From JACCSI01 sp963815285 (GTDB lineage: Bacteria; Acidobacteriota; Vicinamibacteria; Vicinamibacterales; UBA2999), in NCBI GenBank assembly GCA_963815285.1, contig CAWFGB010000008.1, forward strand, positions 496,001 to 560,000: a DNA stretch of 64,000 bases, in the 5' to 3' direction. The notes beneath the pieces were generated by a model, which saw nothing but the letters and a program-made list of their open reading frames with translations, searched no databases and had not been told where the DNA came from. Position numbers and translations under genes: made by a program. Positions 26,396 to 34,341 of this stretch are shown one piece after another (position 1 is the first letter of the stretch; every line of letters starts with the position of its first letter).

Positions 26396-26629
26396 TCACA
26401 TTCCTTGCGGGCCCTGACAGTTGATCACTGAGAGCCGCCGCTCCTTGACCGCGATCTGCCACGCACGCTCGATGGCCGGGCGGAACTCTGCCGGCTTGGT
26501 CACATAGCCGCCATGGGCACCGAGCGCCTCACCAACTTTGTCGTAGCGAATGTTCTCCTGGAAGAGATGAACCGGCAGCGCATTGCGCCTGGAGACACCC
26601 CGATCCGACTGCCCCGAGCCGCGCAGCAT
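26396..26629 (-). pseudogene. Remnant of a thiamine-pyrophosphate enzyme C-terminus
   Basis: A 77-codon open frame whose last ~55 residues look like the C-terminal end of a TPP-dependent enzyme of the acetolactate synthase/oxalyl-CoA decarboxylase family: IRYDKVGEALGAHGGYVTKP, then FRPAIERAWQIAVKERRLSV and INCQGP. Full-length members are about 550 residues, and the TPP-binding GDG...N motif is absent here. The preceding ~20 codons are not homologous-looking. It is therefore read as a decayed 3' fragment and not a functional gene. The 134-bp stretch upstream (26630-26763) shows nothing further. Confidence 0.55.
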
Positions 26630-26763
26630 TGTGAACGCTCGATATAGCGCATGCGGGCGTGCGCGGTCAACGTGAAACCGCGGATTTCAGGCAGAGTTCA
26701 GCACAATTCGGCTTTGAATGATCGTTCAGAGGGGCATCTCTTGGAACATCGCCTCAATCGAAT

Positions 26764-27165
26764 TCAGGCATGGGTGTCCAGAGCGTCGCCGGCAGCCGGA
26801 TGACGAAAAGTGTAAAGCAGCCCGAGCAACCCGAGCTGTACAAAAAGGCCGGGGGCGAGCAGCGGCGGGTCAACGGTTTCGCTCACGACGTCGAAGTGCA
26901 TCGTGATACCGGTAATGCCGGTGCCCACGAACAGCAGCATCGCAAACTGCCAGACCCGCAAGGCTGCGAGGCCGGGGGCGAGCGCGATCCAGATGGCGGC
27001 GAACAGCCCGAAACCACCGACCACCAGTGGGATGAGTTGATTCCAATCGGTGTAATGCTCGAGGACAACCAGCTCGGCCCAGACCCCCGCGGTGCCCAGC
27101 GCGACCAGTCCGAGCATCCCGCGGCGCAGGCTCTTTAGAGGTTCAGATTCCAACCGCCCAAGCAT
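26764..27165 (-). CDS. Four-helix membrane protein, unknown function
   Basis: 133-residue protein starting at the ATG at 27165; the frame is open further upstream but that part is the shadow of the divergent DUF4159 gene. Four hydrophobic segments are visible: GMLGLVALGTAGVWAELVVL, LIPLVVGGFGLFAAIWIALA, VWQFAMLLFVGTGITGITMH and PGLFVQLGLLGLLYTF. A conserved-looking HYTDWNQLIP lies between helices one and two. This resembles small integral membrane proteins of unknown function common in Acidobacteria. It is divergently transcribed from the DUF4159 gene, with 81 bp between. Confidence 0.75.
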   Translation of the reverse strand: MLGRLESEPLKSLRRGMLGLVALGTAGVWAELVVLEHYTDWNQLIPLVVGGFGLFAAIWIALAPGLAALRVWQFAMLLFVGTGITGITMHFDVVSETVDPPLLAPGLFVQLGLLGLLYTFRHPAAGDALDTHA

Positions 27166-27246
27166 ATCGACTGTCGGCGTTCTGTTCTCGGCTTGACCGG
27201 TGGCAGCTGAGCGCCCTCTGCGGCACCGAAGTGTCCGCTGAGGCCC

Positions 27247-28074
27247 ATGTTCTACTACACTGTGCGCGTGCTCGCCCCGAAGGGCTCCCTGGGCGTCCTG
27301 GTCCTCGCCGTCCTCGCCGTGGCCGGAACGGGCGAGGCGCAGCGGCGCGGCGGCGGCCGCTTTGGTGCGCCCATCCGCGTGGCCACCGCTGCGGACTACG
27401 ACGCCTCGTTTCAGTTCTGCCGCGTCGCCTATCGCGGCGGCGGTTGGGGAGTGGACTACCCGCAAGCCGACACCAACGTCTCGATCCGCCTGTCGGAGCT
27501 CACCAAAGTGCCGGTCAGCTTCGACCAGAGCCGCGAGCCCAATCATCTCGTCGTGCAGCTCACCGACGAGGCGTTGTTCCAGTGCCCGTTCGTGATGATG
27601 ACCGAAGTGGGCGCCACGTTCCTGGGTGACGACGAAGTTGCACGCCTGCGCGAGTATCTGCTGAAAGGCGGCTTTCTGTGGGCCGATGACTTCTGGGGCA
27701 CGCGCGAATGGTTTGGCTGGGAGCGTGAGATCCGCAAGGTGTTCCCGGCGGCCGAATACCCGATTGTCGAACTACCGATGGATCACCCGATCTTCAAGAT
27801 GCAGTTCGTCGTGACGCGCGTGCCGCAGATCCCGTCGATCAATCACTGGATCGGCAGCGGCGGCGGGACGTCCGAGCGCGGCTACGACAGCCAGACGCCG
27901 ACCGCGCGCGGGATTCTCGATGCGGCCGGGCGCCCGATGGTGCTCATGACCCACAACACCGACCTGGGTGATTCGTGGGAGCGCGAGGGCGACGATCCGA
28001 ATTACTTTTACGCGTTCGCCGTCGATGGGTATGCGTTCGGAATCAACGTGTTGTTGTATTCGATGACGTACTGA
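27247..28074 (+). CDS. Exported DUF4159 domain protein
   Basis: 275-residue protein with a signal peptide (to about residue 32, GTGEAQ) and a DUF4159 domain over most of the rest. The domain hallmark FQFCRVAYRGGGWGVDYPQA at about residue 56 is followed by NVSIRLSELTKVPVSFD. DUF4159 proteins have a glutamine-amidotransferase-like fold and often accompany MoxR-type AAA and VWA proteins in aerotolerance-like operons; no such neighbours are here. The segment ADDFWGTREWFGWEREIRKV is also typical. Role unknown, likely periplasmic. The next gene is a DUF3089 hydrolase on the same strand. Confidence 0.92.
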   Translation: MFYYTVRVLAPKGSLGVLVLAVLAVAGTGEAQRRGGGRFGAPIRVATAADYDASFQFCRVAYRGGGWGVDYPQADTNVSIRLSELTKVPVSFDQSREPNHLVVQLTDEALFQCPFVMMTEVGATFLGDDEVARLREYLLKGGFLWADDFWGTREWFGWEREIRKVFPAAEYPIVELPMDHPIFKMQFVVTRVPQIPSINHWIGSGGGTSERGYDSQTPTARGILDAAGRPMVLMTHNTDLGDSWEREGDDPNYFYAFAVDGYAFGINVLLYSMTY

Positions 28075-28166
28075 CGAGGGCAAGTTCACGTCCAGATCTC
28101 GAATTGAGCTTCTTGGCGGTTGTGTAGGTTGTGTACTTGTGTCGCCGAATGGCGAGGAAGGTTGCG

Positions 28167-29336
28167 ATGCGACGAGTAGTGGTGATCGTGATGATGGCGG
28201 TCCTGGCGCAGGTGTCCGGAGCCGCCCAAGCGCCGGCTGACCACAACGACTACAGCAAGGCCGAAAACTGGCTGTGTCGTCCCGACAAGCCCAACGACGC
28301 CTGCTCGGTGGATCTGACCACGACCGTCGTCGCGCCGACCGGCGCGCTCACGCGCGAGACGTTTACGGCGAATCCAAAAGCGCCCATCGATTGCTTCTAC
28401 GTCTATCCGACCGTGTCGAGCGACGCGACGCCCACGAGCGACATGTCAATCGACCCGGCCGAACAAAACGTCATCCGCCAGCAGTTCGCACGCTTCGGAT
28501 CGCAATGCCGCACGTTTGCGCCGATGTATCGTCAGGTCACGCTCGCCGGATTGCGAGCAGCGATGGCCGGCGGCGGCCGGCTTTCACTCGATCAGGGTCC
28601 CGGCTACAACGACGTGCTCGATGCCTGGAACCATTACCTCAAACACGACAACAACGGCCGCGGCGTCGTTCTCGTTGGCCACTCGCAGGGAGCGATGGTG
28701 CTGACGCGCCTCATCGCCGAAGAGGTCGACAGCAAGCCGATTCAGTCACAGCTCGTGTCCGCGATCCTTATGGGTACGAACGTCGGCGTGCCGAAGGGCA
28801 AGGACGTCGGCGGCGCGTTCAAGAGCATCCCGGTCTGTCGCTCGGCCGGGCAGACCGGTTGCCTCATCTCGTTTGTCACGTTCCGCTCGACCATCCCGCC
28901 GCCCGCCAACACCTTGTTCGGACGCGTGGCCGGCGAAGGCATGGAGGCCGCCTGCACCAACCCCGCGGCGCTCACAGGCGGCAGCGGCCAGCTCCGCGCC
29001 TACCTGACCGGTCAGGGCAGCCTCATCGCCAGCAGCGCCGGGCAGAAGCATCAATGGGTCAAGGACGGCGCGGCCGTCGAGACGCCGTTTGTCAGCGTCC
29101 CCGGGCTGCTGTCGGCCGAGTGTGCCTCGAACGAGCACGCCAACTTCCTGAAGATCACGGTCAACGCGGATCCCAGCGATCCGCGCGCGGACGACATCCC
29201 GGGGGATCTCGGGATGGTGGGTAAACCGCAGGCCAACTGGGGCCTGCACCTCGTGGACGTCAATCTGACGATCGGGAATCTGCTCGAGATCGTGGGTCAA
29301 CAATCCAAGGCGTACTTGTCGAAGAAATCTATGTAG
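28167..29336 (+). CDS. DUF3089 family alpha/beta hydrolase, exported (copy 1)
   Basis: 389-residue predicted esterase/lipase-like alpha/beta hydrolase. The ATG at 28167 is preferred over ATGs at 28131 and 28149 because GAGGAAGG lies 6-7 bases before it and the signal peptide (MRRVVVIVMMAVLAQVSGAA) then has a normal length. DUF3089 features: NWLCRPDKPNDACSVDLTTT, IDCFYVYPTVSSD, and the nucleophile elbow GHSQGAMVL near residue 177. A substrate is not known. It is followed 31 bp later by a close paralogue, so this is a tandem duplication; both keep the elbow serine. Confidence 0.9.
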   Translation: MRRVVVIVMMAVLAQVSGAAQAPADHNDYSKAENWLCRPDKPNDACSVDLTTTVVAPTGALTRETFTANPKAPIDCFYVYPTVSSDATPTSDMSIDPAEQNVIRQQFARFGSQCRTFAPMYRQVTLAGLRAAMAGGGRLSLDQGPGYNDVLDAWNHYLKHDNNGRGVVLVGHSQGAMVLTRLIAEEVDSKPIQSQLVSAILMGTNVGVPKGKDVGGAFKSIPVCRSAGQTGCLISFVTFRSTIPPPANTLFGRVAGEGMEAACTNPAALTGGSGQLRAYLTGQGSLIASSAGQKHQWVKDGAAVETPFVSVPGLLSAECASNEHANFLKITVNADPSDPRADDIPGDLGMVGKPQANWGLHLVDVNLTIGNLLEIVGQQSKAYLSKKSM

Positions 29337-29337
29337 A

Positions 29338-29357
29338 GGCCGGTCTGCAGATCGGCC
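29338..29357. repeat. 20-bp near-palindrome between the two DUF3089 genes
   Basis: GGCCGGTCTG followed by CAGATCGGCC forms a 20-bp dyad with a single G/T wobble pair per arm. It begins one base after the first gene's stop codon and ends 11 bases before the second gene's ATG. It could form a small RNA hairpin tuning the relative output of the two genes. A palindromic arrangement without a loop could also be a protein site. Confidence 0.4.
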
Positions 29358-29367
29358 GAGGGGCAGC

Positions 29368-30507
29368 ATGATGAGGCATCTGATTCTCGTTGGAATCGTG
29401 ACGTTGTTGGCCGCCCCGGCGGGGGCGCAGGCGCAGGCCGACAGGAACGACTACAGCAAGGCCGACACCTGGCTCTGTCGCCCGGGCGGACAGGACGCCT
29501 GTGCAGTGGATCTCACGGCGACGGTGATTGCCGAAGACGGCCGGATGACAGCCGAGAAGTTTGCGCCGAACCCGAACCCCGCAATCGATTGCTTCTACGT
29601 CTACCCGACGGTGTCGCTCGATCCCGGCGGCAACAGCGACATGACGGCGGGGCCAGAAGAGCGCAACGTCATCCGAGCGCAGTTCGCCCGGTTCGCGGCG
29701 CACTGCCGCCCGTTTGCGCCGCTGTATCGACAGTTCACGTTGACGGCGCTCCGTGCGAACGCGGCCGGCAAACCCGTGACGGCCGATCGCTCCGTTGGCT
29801 ACAACGACGTGCTCGATGCCTGGAATCACTACTTGAAGAACGACAACAACGGACGCGGCATCGTGCTGATCGGGCATTCGCAGGGATCGGGCGTGTTGAC
29901 GCAACTGATTCGCAACGAGATCGACGGCAAGCCGATTCAGTCGCGCATCGTGTCTGCGCTGCTGCTCGGTACGAACGTCGCCGTGCCGAAGGGCAAGGAT
30001 GTCGGCGGCGCGTTCAAGAACCTGCCGTTGTGCCGGGCGGCGGACCAGACCGGTTGCGTCATCACCTATGTGTCGTTTCGTTCGACGATTCCGCCGCCGG
30101 ACGGTTCGCGGTTCGGGCGCGTGGCGGAGGCTGGCATGGAGGCGGGGTGCACGAACCCCGCGGCGCTCGGCGGCGGCCGCGCGGCGCTGCACCCGTACCT
30201 GAGCACCGGAACGCATCAATGGGTCACGTCGGCCGCGTCAGTCAGCACGCCTTTTGTCAGCGTGCCGCGGTTGTTGACCGCGGAGTGCGTCTCAAACGAC
30301 AAAGGCTCGTACCTCGAGATCACCGTGAACCATGATCCCAAGGACGCGCGCGCCGACGACATCCCGGGTGACGTGATGGCCAGCGGCAAGCCGAACCCGA
30401 GTTGGGGTCTGCACCTGATCGACGTGCACGCAGCGATGGGGAACCTGGTCGAGATTGTCGGCCAACAATCGCGCGCGTACCAGAAACAAACACGCGCACG
30501 CAATTGA
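29368..30507 (+). CDS. DUF3089 family alpha/beta hydrolase, exported (copy 2)
   Basis: 379-residue paralogue of the preceding gene. A signal peptide (MMRHLILVGIVTLLAAPAGA) is followed by DRNDYSKADTWLCRPGGQDA, IDCFYVYPTVSLDPGG, the SVGYNDVLDAWNHYLK block shared with copy 1, and the nucleophile elbow GHSQGSGVLT. Downstream segments such as GTNVAVPKGKDVGGAFKNLP are nearly identical to copy 1, showing that the pair arose by duplication. Either ATG of the ATGATG at 29368 may be used; a GAGGGGC lies about 8 bases before. Substrate unknown; probably a secreted ester hydrolase. Confidence 0.9.
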   Translation: MMRHLILVGIVTLLAAPAGAQAQADRNDYSKADTWLCRPGGQDACAVDLTATVIAEDGRMTAEKFAPNPNPAIDCFYVYPTVSLDPGGNSDMTAGPEERNVIRAQFARFAAHCRPFAPLYRQFTLTALRANAAGKPVTADRSVGYNDVLDAWNHYLKNDNNGRGIVLIGHSQGSGVLTQLIRNEIDGKPIQSRIVSALLLGTNVAVPKGKDVGGAFKNLPLCRAADQTGCVITYVSFRSTIPPPDGSRFGRVAEAGMEAGCTNPAALGGGRAALHPYLSTGTHQWVTSAASVSTPFVSVPRLLTAECVSNDKGSYLEITVNHDPKDARADDIPGDVMASGKPNPSWGLHLIDVHAAMGNLVEIVGQQSRAYQKQTRARN

Positions 30508-30521
30508 GTGAAGGGGACACT

Positions 30522-30769
30522 AAACCGCCAAGGCTGCCAGTTTCAACCGTGTTGGCTCCTGTGGCGCCAGACAACAACGGTCAACACTGATTACACGGAT
30601 TTCACCGATCTTTTTTGGCTGTTCCACAGAGAGGAGATCTGTGTAATCCGTGGGATCCGTGTTGGCAATTTTTTATCTGCGAAATCTGTGAAATCCGTGT
30701 TGGGTTTTGTGAACTGGTTTTGCACTTAGCGCGAAGCGCCGGTATTGAACTGCCAGCCTTGGCCGTTTT
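30522..30769. repeat. 248-bp segment with ~25-bp inverted termini
   Basis: The left end (30522-30546: AAACCGCCAAGGCTGCCAG then TTTCAA) and the right end (30745-30769) are inverted copies of each other with three mismatches and one indel. The segment encloses the dispersed repeat copy at 30583-30714. An ACTA tetramer lies at both outer edges (30519-30522 and 30772-30775), possibly a target duplication. No transposase is encoded. The whole fills the 268-bp gap between two convergent genes; an apparent 73-codon frame within it is an artefact of the repeat. Confidence 0.5.
30583..30714 (+). repeat. Dispersed ~130-bp repeat, copy 1
   Basis: Built of 12-nt units of the type CACGGATTTCAC / GTGTAATCCGTG in opposing orientation, so the RNA or single strand can fold on itself. 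A short unique centre, TTTTGGCTGTTCCA, is shared with copy 2. The copy at 42876-43006 matches in inverted orientation over its full length with roughly 85% identity by eye. Conceptual translations give periodic peptides such as TDYTDFTD and VIRGIR, which should not be annotated as protein. Confidence 0.85.
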
Positions 30770-30775
30770 GAACTA

Positions 30776-31315
30776 TTACGGCATCCGCTCCCACGTGAGC
30801 GTCCCGGTCACCCGCCCCTGCGCGTTACGCAGCGACAACTTGAGCTGCCGGCCGTCCGCGGAGAATTCGTAATAGCGCACCAGGTCTGTCTTGACCCAGT
30901 TGGTGTTAAGCGCGCCTTCCACGGCATGCGTCACCTTCGAGGTCGCCGGCTCGATCGTGTATTTGCCGTAGTACGCGACAAACGTGCTGTAGGCGGCCGC
31001 GCGTTCGGCCTCGGTCGACGGCTGGGACAGCGGCTTGCGGCCGGTGCGCATCAACTGCGCCGACATGTTGCCGGCCGCGTCGTACATGATGCGGCCGCTT
31101 TCGTAACCCGCGTCGCGCGCCACGCCCTGTTCGTCGAAGTTGTCGAACTTCACCAGACGCCAGTGCCCCACGAACTGCTCCGCCGGATTTCGTTGGGCGA
31201 ACAACGGTCCACAGAAGCAGAAGACACAGAACAGACACAACCCAGTCGAGCATCCTGACCTCGACCCTTGGGCCGGTCGGACGCGTCGCTGTGTTCGAGC
31301 GAGTGTAATGGCCAT
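30776..31315 (-). CDS. Lipocalin-like domain protein (Lipocalin_5), exported
   Basis: 179-residue protein with a lipocalin-like domain: EQFVGHWRLVKFDNFDEQGV near residue 45, then GRIMYDAAGNMSAQLMRTGR and AYSTFVAYYGKYTIEP, closing with LSLRNAQGRVTGTLTWER. The start is uncertain: ATG at 31315 gives a 41-residue leader whose hydrophobic core (LCLFCVFCFCGPLFAQ) is encoded by a CACAGAAGCAG-type repeat; in another frame the same DNA reads MLDWVVSVLCLLLLWTV, so a start change or frameshift near 31240 is possible. Function of the family is unknown. It is divergent from the esterase gene. Confidence 0.82.
   Translation of the reverse strand: MAITLARTQRRVRPAQGSRSGCSTGLCLFCVFCFCGPLFAQRNPAEQFVGHWRLVKFDNFDEQGVARDAGYESGRIMYDAAGNMSAQLMRTGRKPLSQPSTEAERAAAYSTFVAYYGKYTIEPATSKVTHAVEGALNTNWVKTDLVRYYEFSADGRQLKLSLRNAQGRVTGTLTWERMP
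31209..31240. repeat. CACAGAAGCAG-type repeat inside a signal-peptide region
   Basis: Purine-rich run of CACAGA/GCAGAA/CACAGAA units on the plus strand, similar in composition to the fragment at 9209-9236. On the minus strand it encodes the Cys/Phe/Leu-rich hydrophobic core of the lipocalin-like protein's signal peptide. Confidence 0.5.
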
Positions 31316-31358
31316 GGCCCGGCACGCTACCACAACGATGATAGGATTCGGCCTCATC

Positions 31359-32882
31359 ATGGCCATCCGCCGGCTGATCGTCGTCGCGTCCCTGATCCTC
31401 GTGGTTGCTGCACCGTTGGCGGCGCAGGCGCCACCCAACCTCGCCTCCGCGCGAGTCCGCTACAACTCCCTCAAGAACAGTGTCAAGCCCGATGGTGAGC
31501 TCAAGACGCAGATCGACACCCTCGACAAGGAGATTGCCGAGGCGTTGCGTCTAGGGCAGACCTCGCAGGTGCGCCGGCTCATTGCCAAAGGGACGGCGCT
31601 CTTGGGCAAGCGCGGCTGGACCGACCACGACGACTACGATCAGTCCCTCGTGCTGCGCACGAATCGGGTATTCATCGATTCATCCGCGCCTTATTTAGTC
31701 CGGCTCGAGCAGCTGTATGCACCATCTCTGCAGCTGACCGCCGACCTGACGGCACGCGCGACAGTCCGTGCCTTGCTGGCGCAGCCGGCCAAGGCTCCTG
31801 AATCCCGCCAGGTCGGAGAGTTCGCCAACGTCAGTCGCGACCTGCGAGACGCGCCGCTGGTGATGGATCTCAATCTGTCGGGCATTGCGGACGGCGCCTA
31901 CATGCTGGAGGTCAACGTGCTCGACGGCGCGACCACCATCGGCACAGCCAGCCTGCGTCTCACGGTGCAGACCGGGCTCGACGCGAGGCTCGACGCGCTG
32001 GAGAAGGCGGCGGCATCAGCGCCAGAGAGCGTCCGCGCCGACATCCGCTATCCCGCCGATTACCTGCGTCGCGTCAATCACGGCTACATGGAGCAGGGAC
32101 AGTTCGACCTCGCTCAGGAGCTCACGGCGGCCGAATCCGTCGCCGCATCCGCCAGGGGCGGAAAGGATCCCTTCGTAGGCCGGACGGGGGATTTCGAGCG
32201 TCACTACCTGCTCGATGGCGCCAACGAGATCATGCCGTATCGCGTGTACGTCCCGAAAACCTACAGCGCGTCCCGACCGTCTCCGCTCGTCGTCGCGTTA
32301 CACGGGCTGGGGCAGACCGAGGACAGCTGGATGGACGGCTACCAACGGCAGCTCCCCGCGCTCGCCGAAAAGTACGGCTACATCGTGGTCTCGCCGCTCG
32401 GCTATCGCGTCGATGGCTTCTACGGGTACAACTACGGCAGCGACGCAGCGTCTCAGCGGAAGCAGGCGCTCAGCGAGCAGGACGTCATGCAAGTCCTGGC
32501 GCGTATGCGTCAGCATTACAAGATCGACGAAGCCCGAATCTACCTGATGGGCCATTCGATGGGCGCCGTCGGCACCTGGGCGCTCGCGGCCAAATACCCG
32601 GACACCTGGGCCGCGCTTGGGCCGATTGCTGGGACGGGCAGCGCCCAAAGTGTGTCGAACATGAAACAGATCCCCCAGTTTGTCGTCCACGGCGACGCCG
32701 ATTCAACAGTGCCGGTGTCAGGCTCCCGCAACATGGTGGCGGCGATGAAGACGCTCGGCGTCGACCATGTATATGTCGAGGTCCCCGGTGGCAACCACAC
32801 GGACATCGCAGTGCCGAACCTGGCGGCAATGTTCGCCTTTTTCGAGAGCAAGCGGCGTCCGTCCAGTTCGACGCAGCAGTAA
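31359..32882 (+). CDS. Exported alpha/beta hydrolase (esterase/PHB-depolymerase-like)
   Basis: 507-residue secreted hydrolase. The ATG at 31359 opens a signal peptide (MAIRRLIVVASLILVVAAPLAAQ); the ATG at 31338 is possible. Residues about 24-270 are an unassigned region, partly beta-rich (LVMDLNLSGIADGAYMLEVN), then the hydrolase domain: PSPLVVALHGLGQTEDSW, nucleophile elbow MGHSMGAVG near residue 398, Asp in VVHGDADSTVPV, and His in PGGNHTDI. These fit the Ser-Asp-His triad of feruloyl esterase and PHB-depolymerase-like enzymes. Substrate not predictable. The unusual N-terminal half may bind substrate or another protein. Confidence 0.9.
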   Translation: MAIRRLIVVASLILVVAAPLAAQAPPNLASARVRYNSLKNSVKPDGELKTQIDTLDKEIAEALRLGQTSQVRRLIAKGTALLGKRGWTDHDDYDQSLVLRTNRVFIDSSAPYLVRLEQLYAPSLQLTADLTARATVRALLAQPAKAPESRQVGEFANVSRDLRDAPLVMDLNLSGIADGAYMLEVNVLDGATTIGTASLRLTVQTGLDARLDALEKAAASAPESVRADIRYPADYLRRVNHGYMEQGQFDLAQELTAAESVAASARGGKDPFVGRTGDFERHYLLDGANEIMPYRVYVPKTYSASRPSPLVVALHGLGQTEDSWMDGYQRQLPALAEKYGYIVVSPLGYRVDGFYGYNYGSDAASQRKQALSEQDVMQVLARMRQHYKIDEARIYLMGHSMGAVGTWALAAKYPDTWAALGPIAGTGSAQSVSNMKQIPQFVVHGDADSTVPVSGSRNMVAAMKTLGVDHVYVEVPGGNHTDIAVPNLAAMFAFFESKRRPSSSTQQ

Positions 32883-32958
32883 CAGCGAAACTTAGCCCTG
32901 TGGCACGTCGTATTGATAGATCGGCGGTTCAGCCCTACGATTGAATCTCGAGGCCCTT

Positions 32959-34317
32959 ATGAACTCAGCGAGTGTGCGGTTTTCTGCGGTGTTCGGTGTG
33001 ATCTTCGTCGTGTCGGTTTCGATGGCGCCCGCTCCGGTCGCTGCACAGGGGACCCAGACGGCCCCCACCTTCAGTAAGGACGTTGCGCCGGTGCTCTACA
33101 AGCACTGCACCACCTGTCATCGCCCTGGGGAGATCGCCCCGATGCCGCTTCTGACCTACGAGCAGACGCGGCCATGGGCCCGGGCGATTCGCGACAACGT
33201 CCTCAACGGGGTGATGCCGCCGTGGCACGCTGATCCGGCCCACGGCAAGTGGGTCAACGACCGCCGCATGACCTCGCAGGAGAAAGACCTCATCGTGCGC
33301 TGGGTCGACGCCGGTGCTCCGCAAGGCAACGCGAGCGACATGCCGAAGGCGCCCGTTTACTCCGAGGGTTGGGCGATTGGCGAGCCTGATGCCATCGTGA
33401 CCATGGAAAAGGAATACGCCGTCCCGGCGCAGGGAGAGATTCCCTATCAGTACTTCGAGATGCAGACGAATTTCGCTGAAGACAAGTGGATTCAAGAGCT
33501 CGAGGTGCGGCCCGGCAACCGCGGCGTTGTCCATCACATCCTGGTTTACGCCCGCTCGCCCAAGACGACTCGCCGCCCCCCCGTGTTCCGGATGCAGAAC
33601 CCGGAAGGCCCGCTGTCGCCGACGCAGATGAAAGAATTGGAAGAGGCGAAGGCTGATCCCGCGAAAGCGCAGGCAATGCGTCAGCAGATGGGCCGCCGCG
33701 GCAATCTCATCGCGCAGATCGCACCCGGTACCAACGCAACGGTGTACGCACCCGGAAGCGCCATGTTGCTCGAGGCCGGCACGGTGTTGACCTTCCAGGT
33801 GCATTACACGACCAATGGCACCGAGGGAACGGACAAGTCGCGGATCGGCTTCAAATTTGCCAAGCAGGCGCCGTCGAACCCGGTGTACGCGACGGCGATG
33901 ATGAACCCGCGCTTCATGATTCCAGCCGGCGCTGCCCACCACCCGGTCGAGGCGCGCATGGAGTTCGTCGAGGACGTGACCCTCTACGGCCTCGCGCCGC
34001 ACACGCATCTTCGCGGCAAGGCCTGGGAATACACGGTGACCTACCCTGACGGACGCAATGAAGTGGTGCTGTCGATCCCGAAGTACGACTTCAACTGGCA
34101 GACCGGCTACGTGTTTGCGACGCCCTTGCGCCTGCCGAAGGGTTCGATCCTGAAGTCGGTCGCCCACTACGATAACTCGAAGGAGAACAAGGCGAACCCC
34201 GACGCGACGCAGTCGGTCTACTGGGGCGATCAGACCTGGGAAGAGATGCAGTACACGGGCATCATCTACAGCATCGACAAGGAATCGCGGACGACGACGG
34301 CCCAACAGCAAAGGTAA
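32959..34317 (+). CDS. Cytochrome c / PHM-like copper monooxygenase-domain protein
   Basis: 452-residue exported protein. The ATG at 32959 starts a signal peptide (ending APVAAQ). A class I c-type heme site CTTCH is at 50-54 with the distal region NGVMPPWHADPAHGKW. The C-terminal two-thirds resembles the ascorbate-dependent copper type II monooxygenase (PHM) fold and keeps its presumed ligands: VVHHILVYA near residue 190, FQVHYTTNG near 279, PHTHLRGKAW near 347, and the Met in TWEEMQYTG near 428. Proteins of this heme-plus-PHM layout are frequent in Acidobacteria; substrate unknown. A degenerate paralogue follows 24 bp downstream, presumably in the same transcript. Confidence 0.9.
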   Translation: MNSASVRFSAVFGVIFVVSVSMAPAPVAAQGTQTAPTFSKDVAPVLYKHCTTCHRPGEIAPMPLLTYEQTRPWARAIRDNVLNGVMPPWHADPAHGKWVNDRRMTSQEKDLIVRWVDAGAPQGNASDMPKAPVYSEGWAIGEPDAIVTMEKEYAVPAQGEIPYQYFEMQTNFAEDKWIQELEVRPGNRGVVHHILVYARSPKTTRRPPVFRMQNPEGPLSPTQMKELEEAKADPAKAQAMRQQMGRRGNLIAQIAPGTNATVYAPGSAMLLEAGTVLTFQVHYTTNGTEGTDKSRIGFKFAKQAPSNPVYATAMMNPRFMIPAGAAHHPVEARMEFVEDVTLYGLAPHTHLRGKAWEYTVTYPDGRNEVVLSIPKYDFNWQTGYVFATPLRLPKGSILKSVAHYDNSKENKANPDATQSVYWGDQTWEEMQYTGIIYSIDKESRTTTAQQQR

Positions 34318-34341
34318 CCAAGAGCGGAATAAAATGGGTCT

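Noticed and set aside
30508..30729. 73-codon frame with TDYTDFTD and VIRGIR periodic peptide
   Set aside because: It is the translation of a 12-nt-unit DNA repeat; similar peptides arise in several frames and in copy 2, with no ribosome-binding site or conserved protein family.
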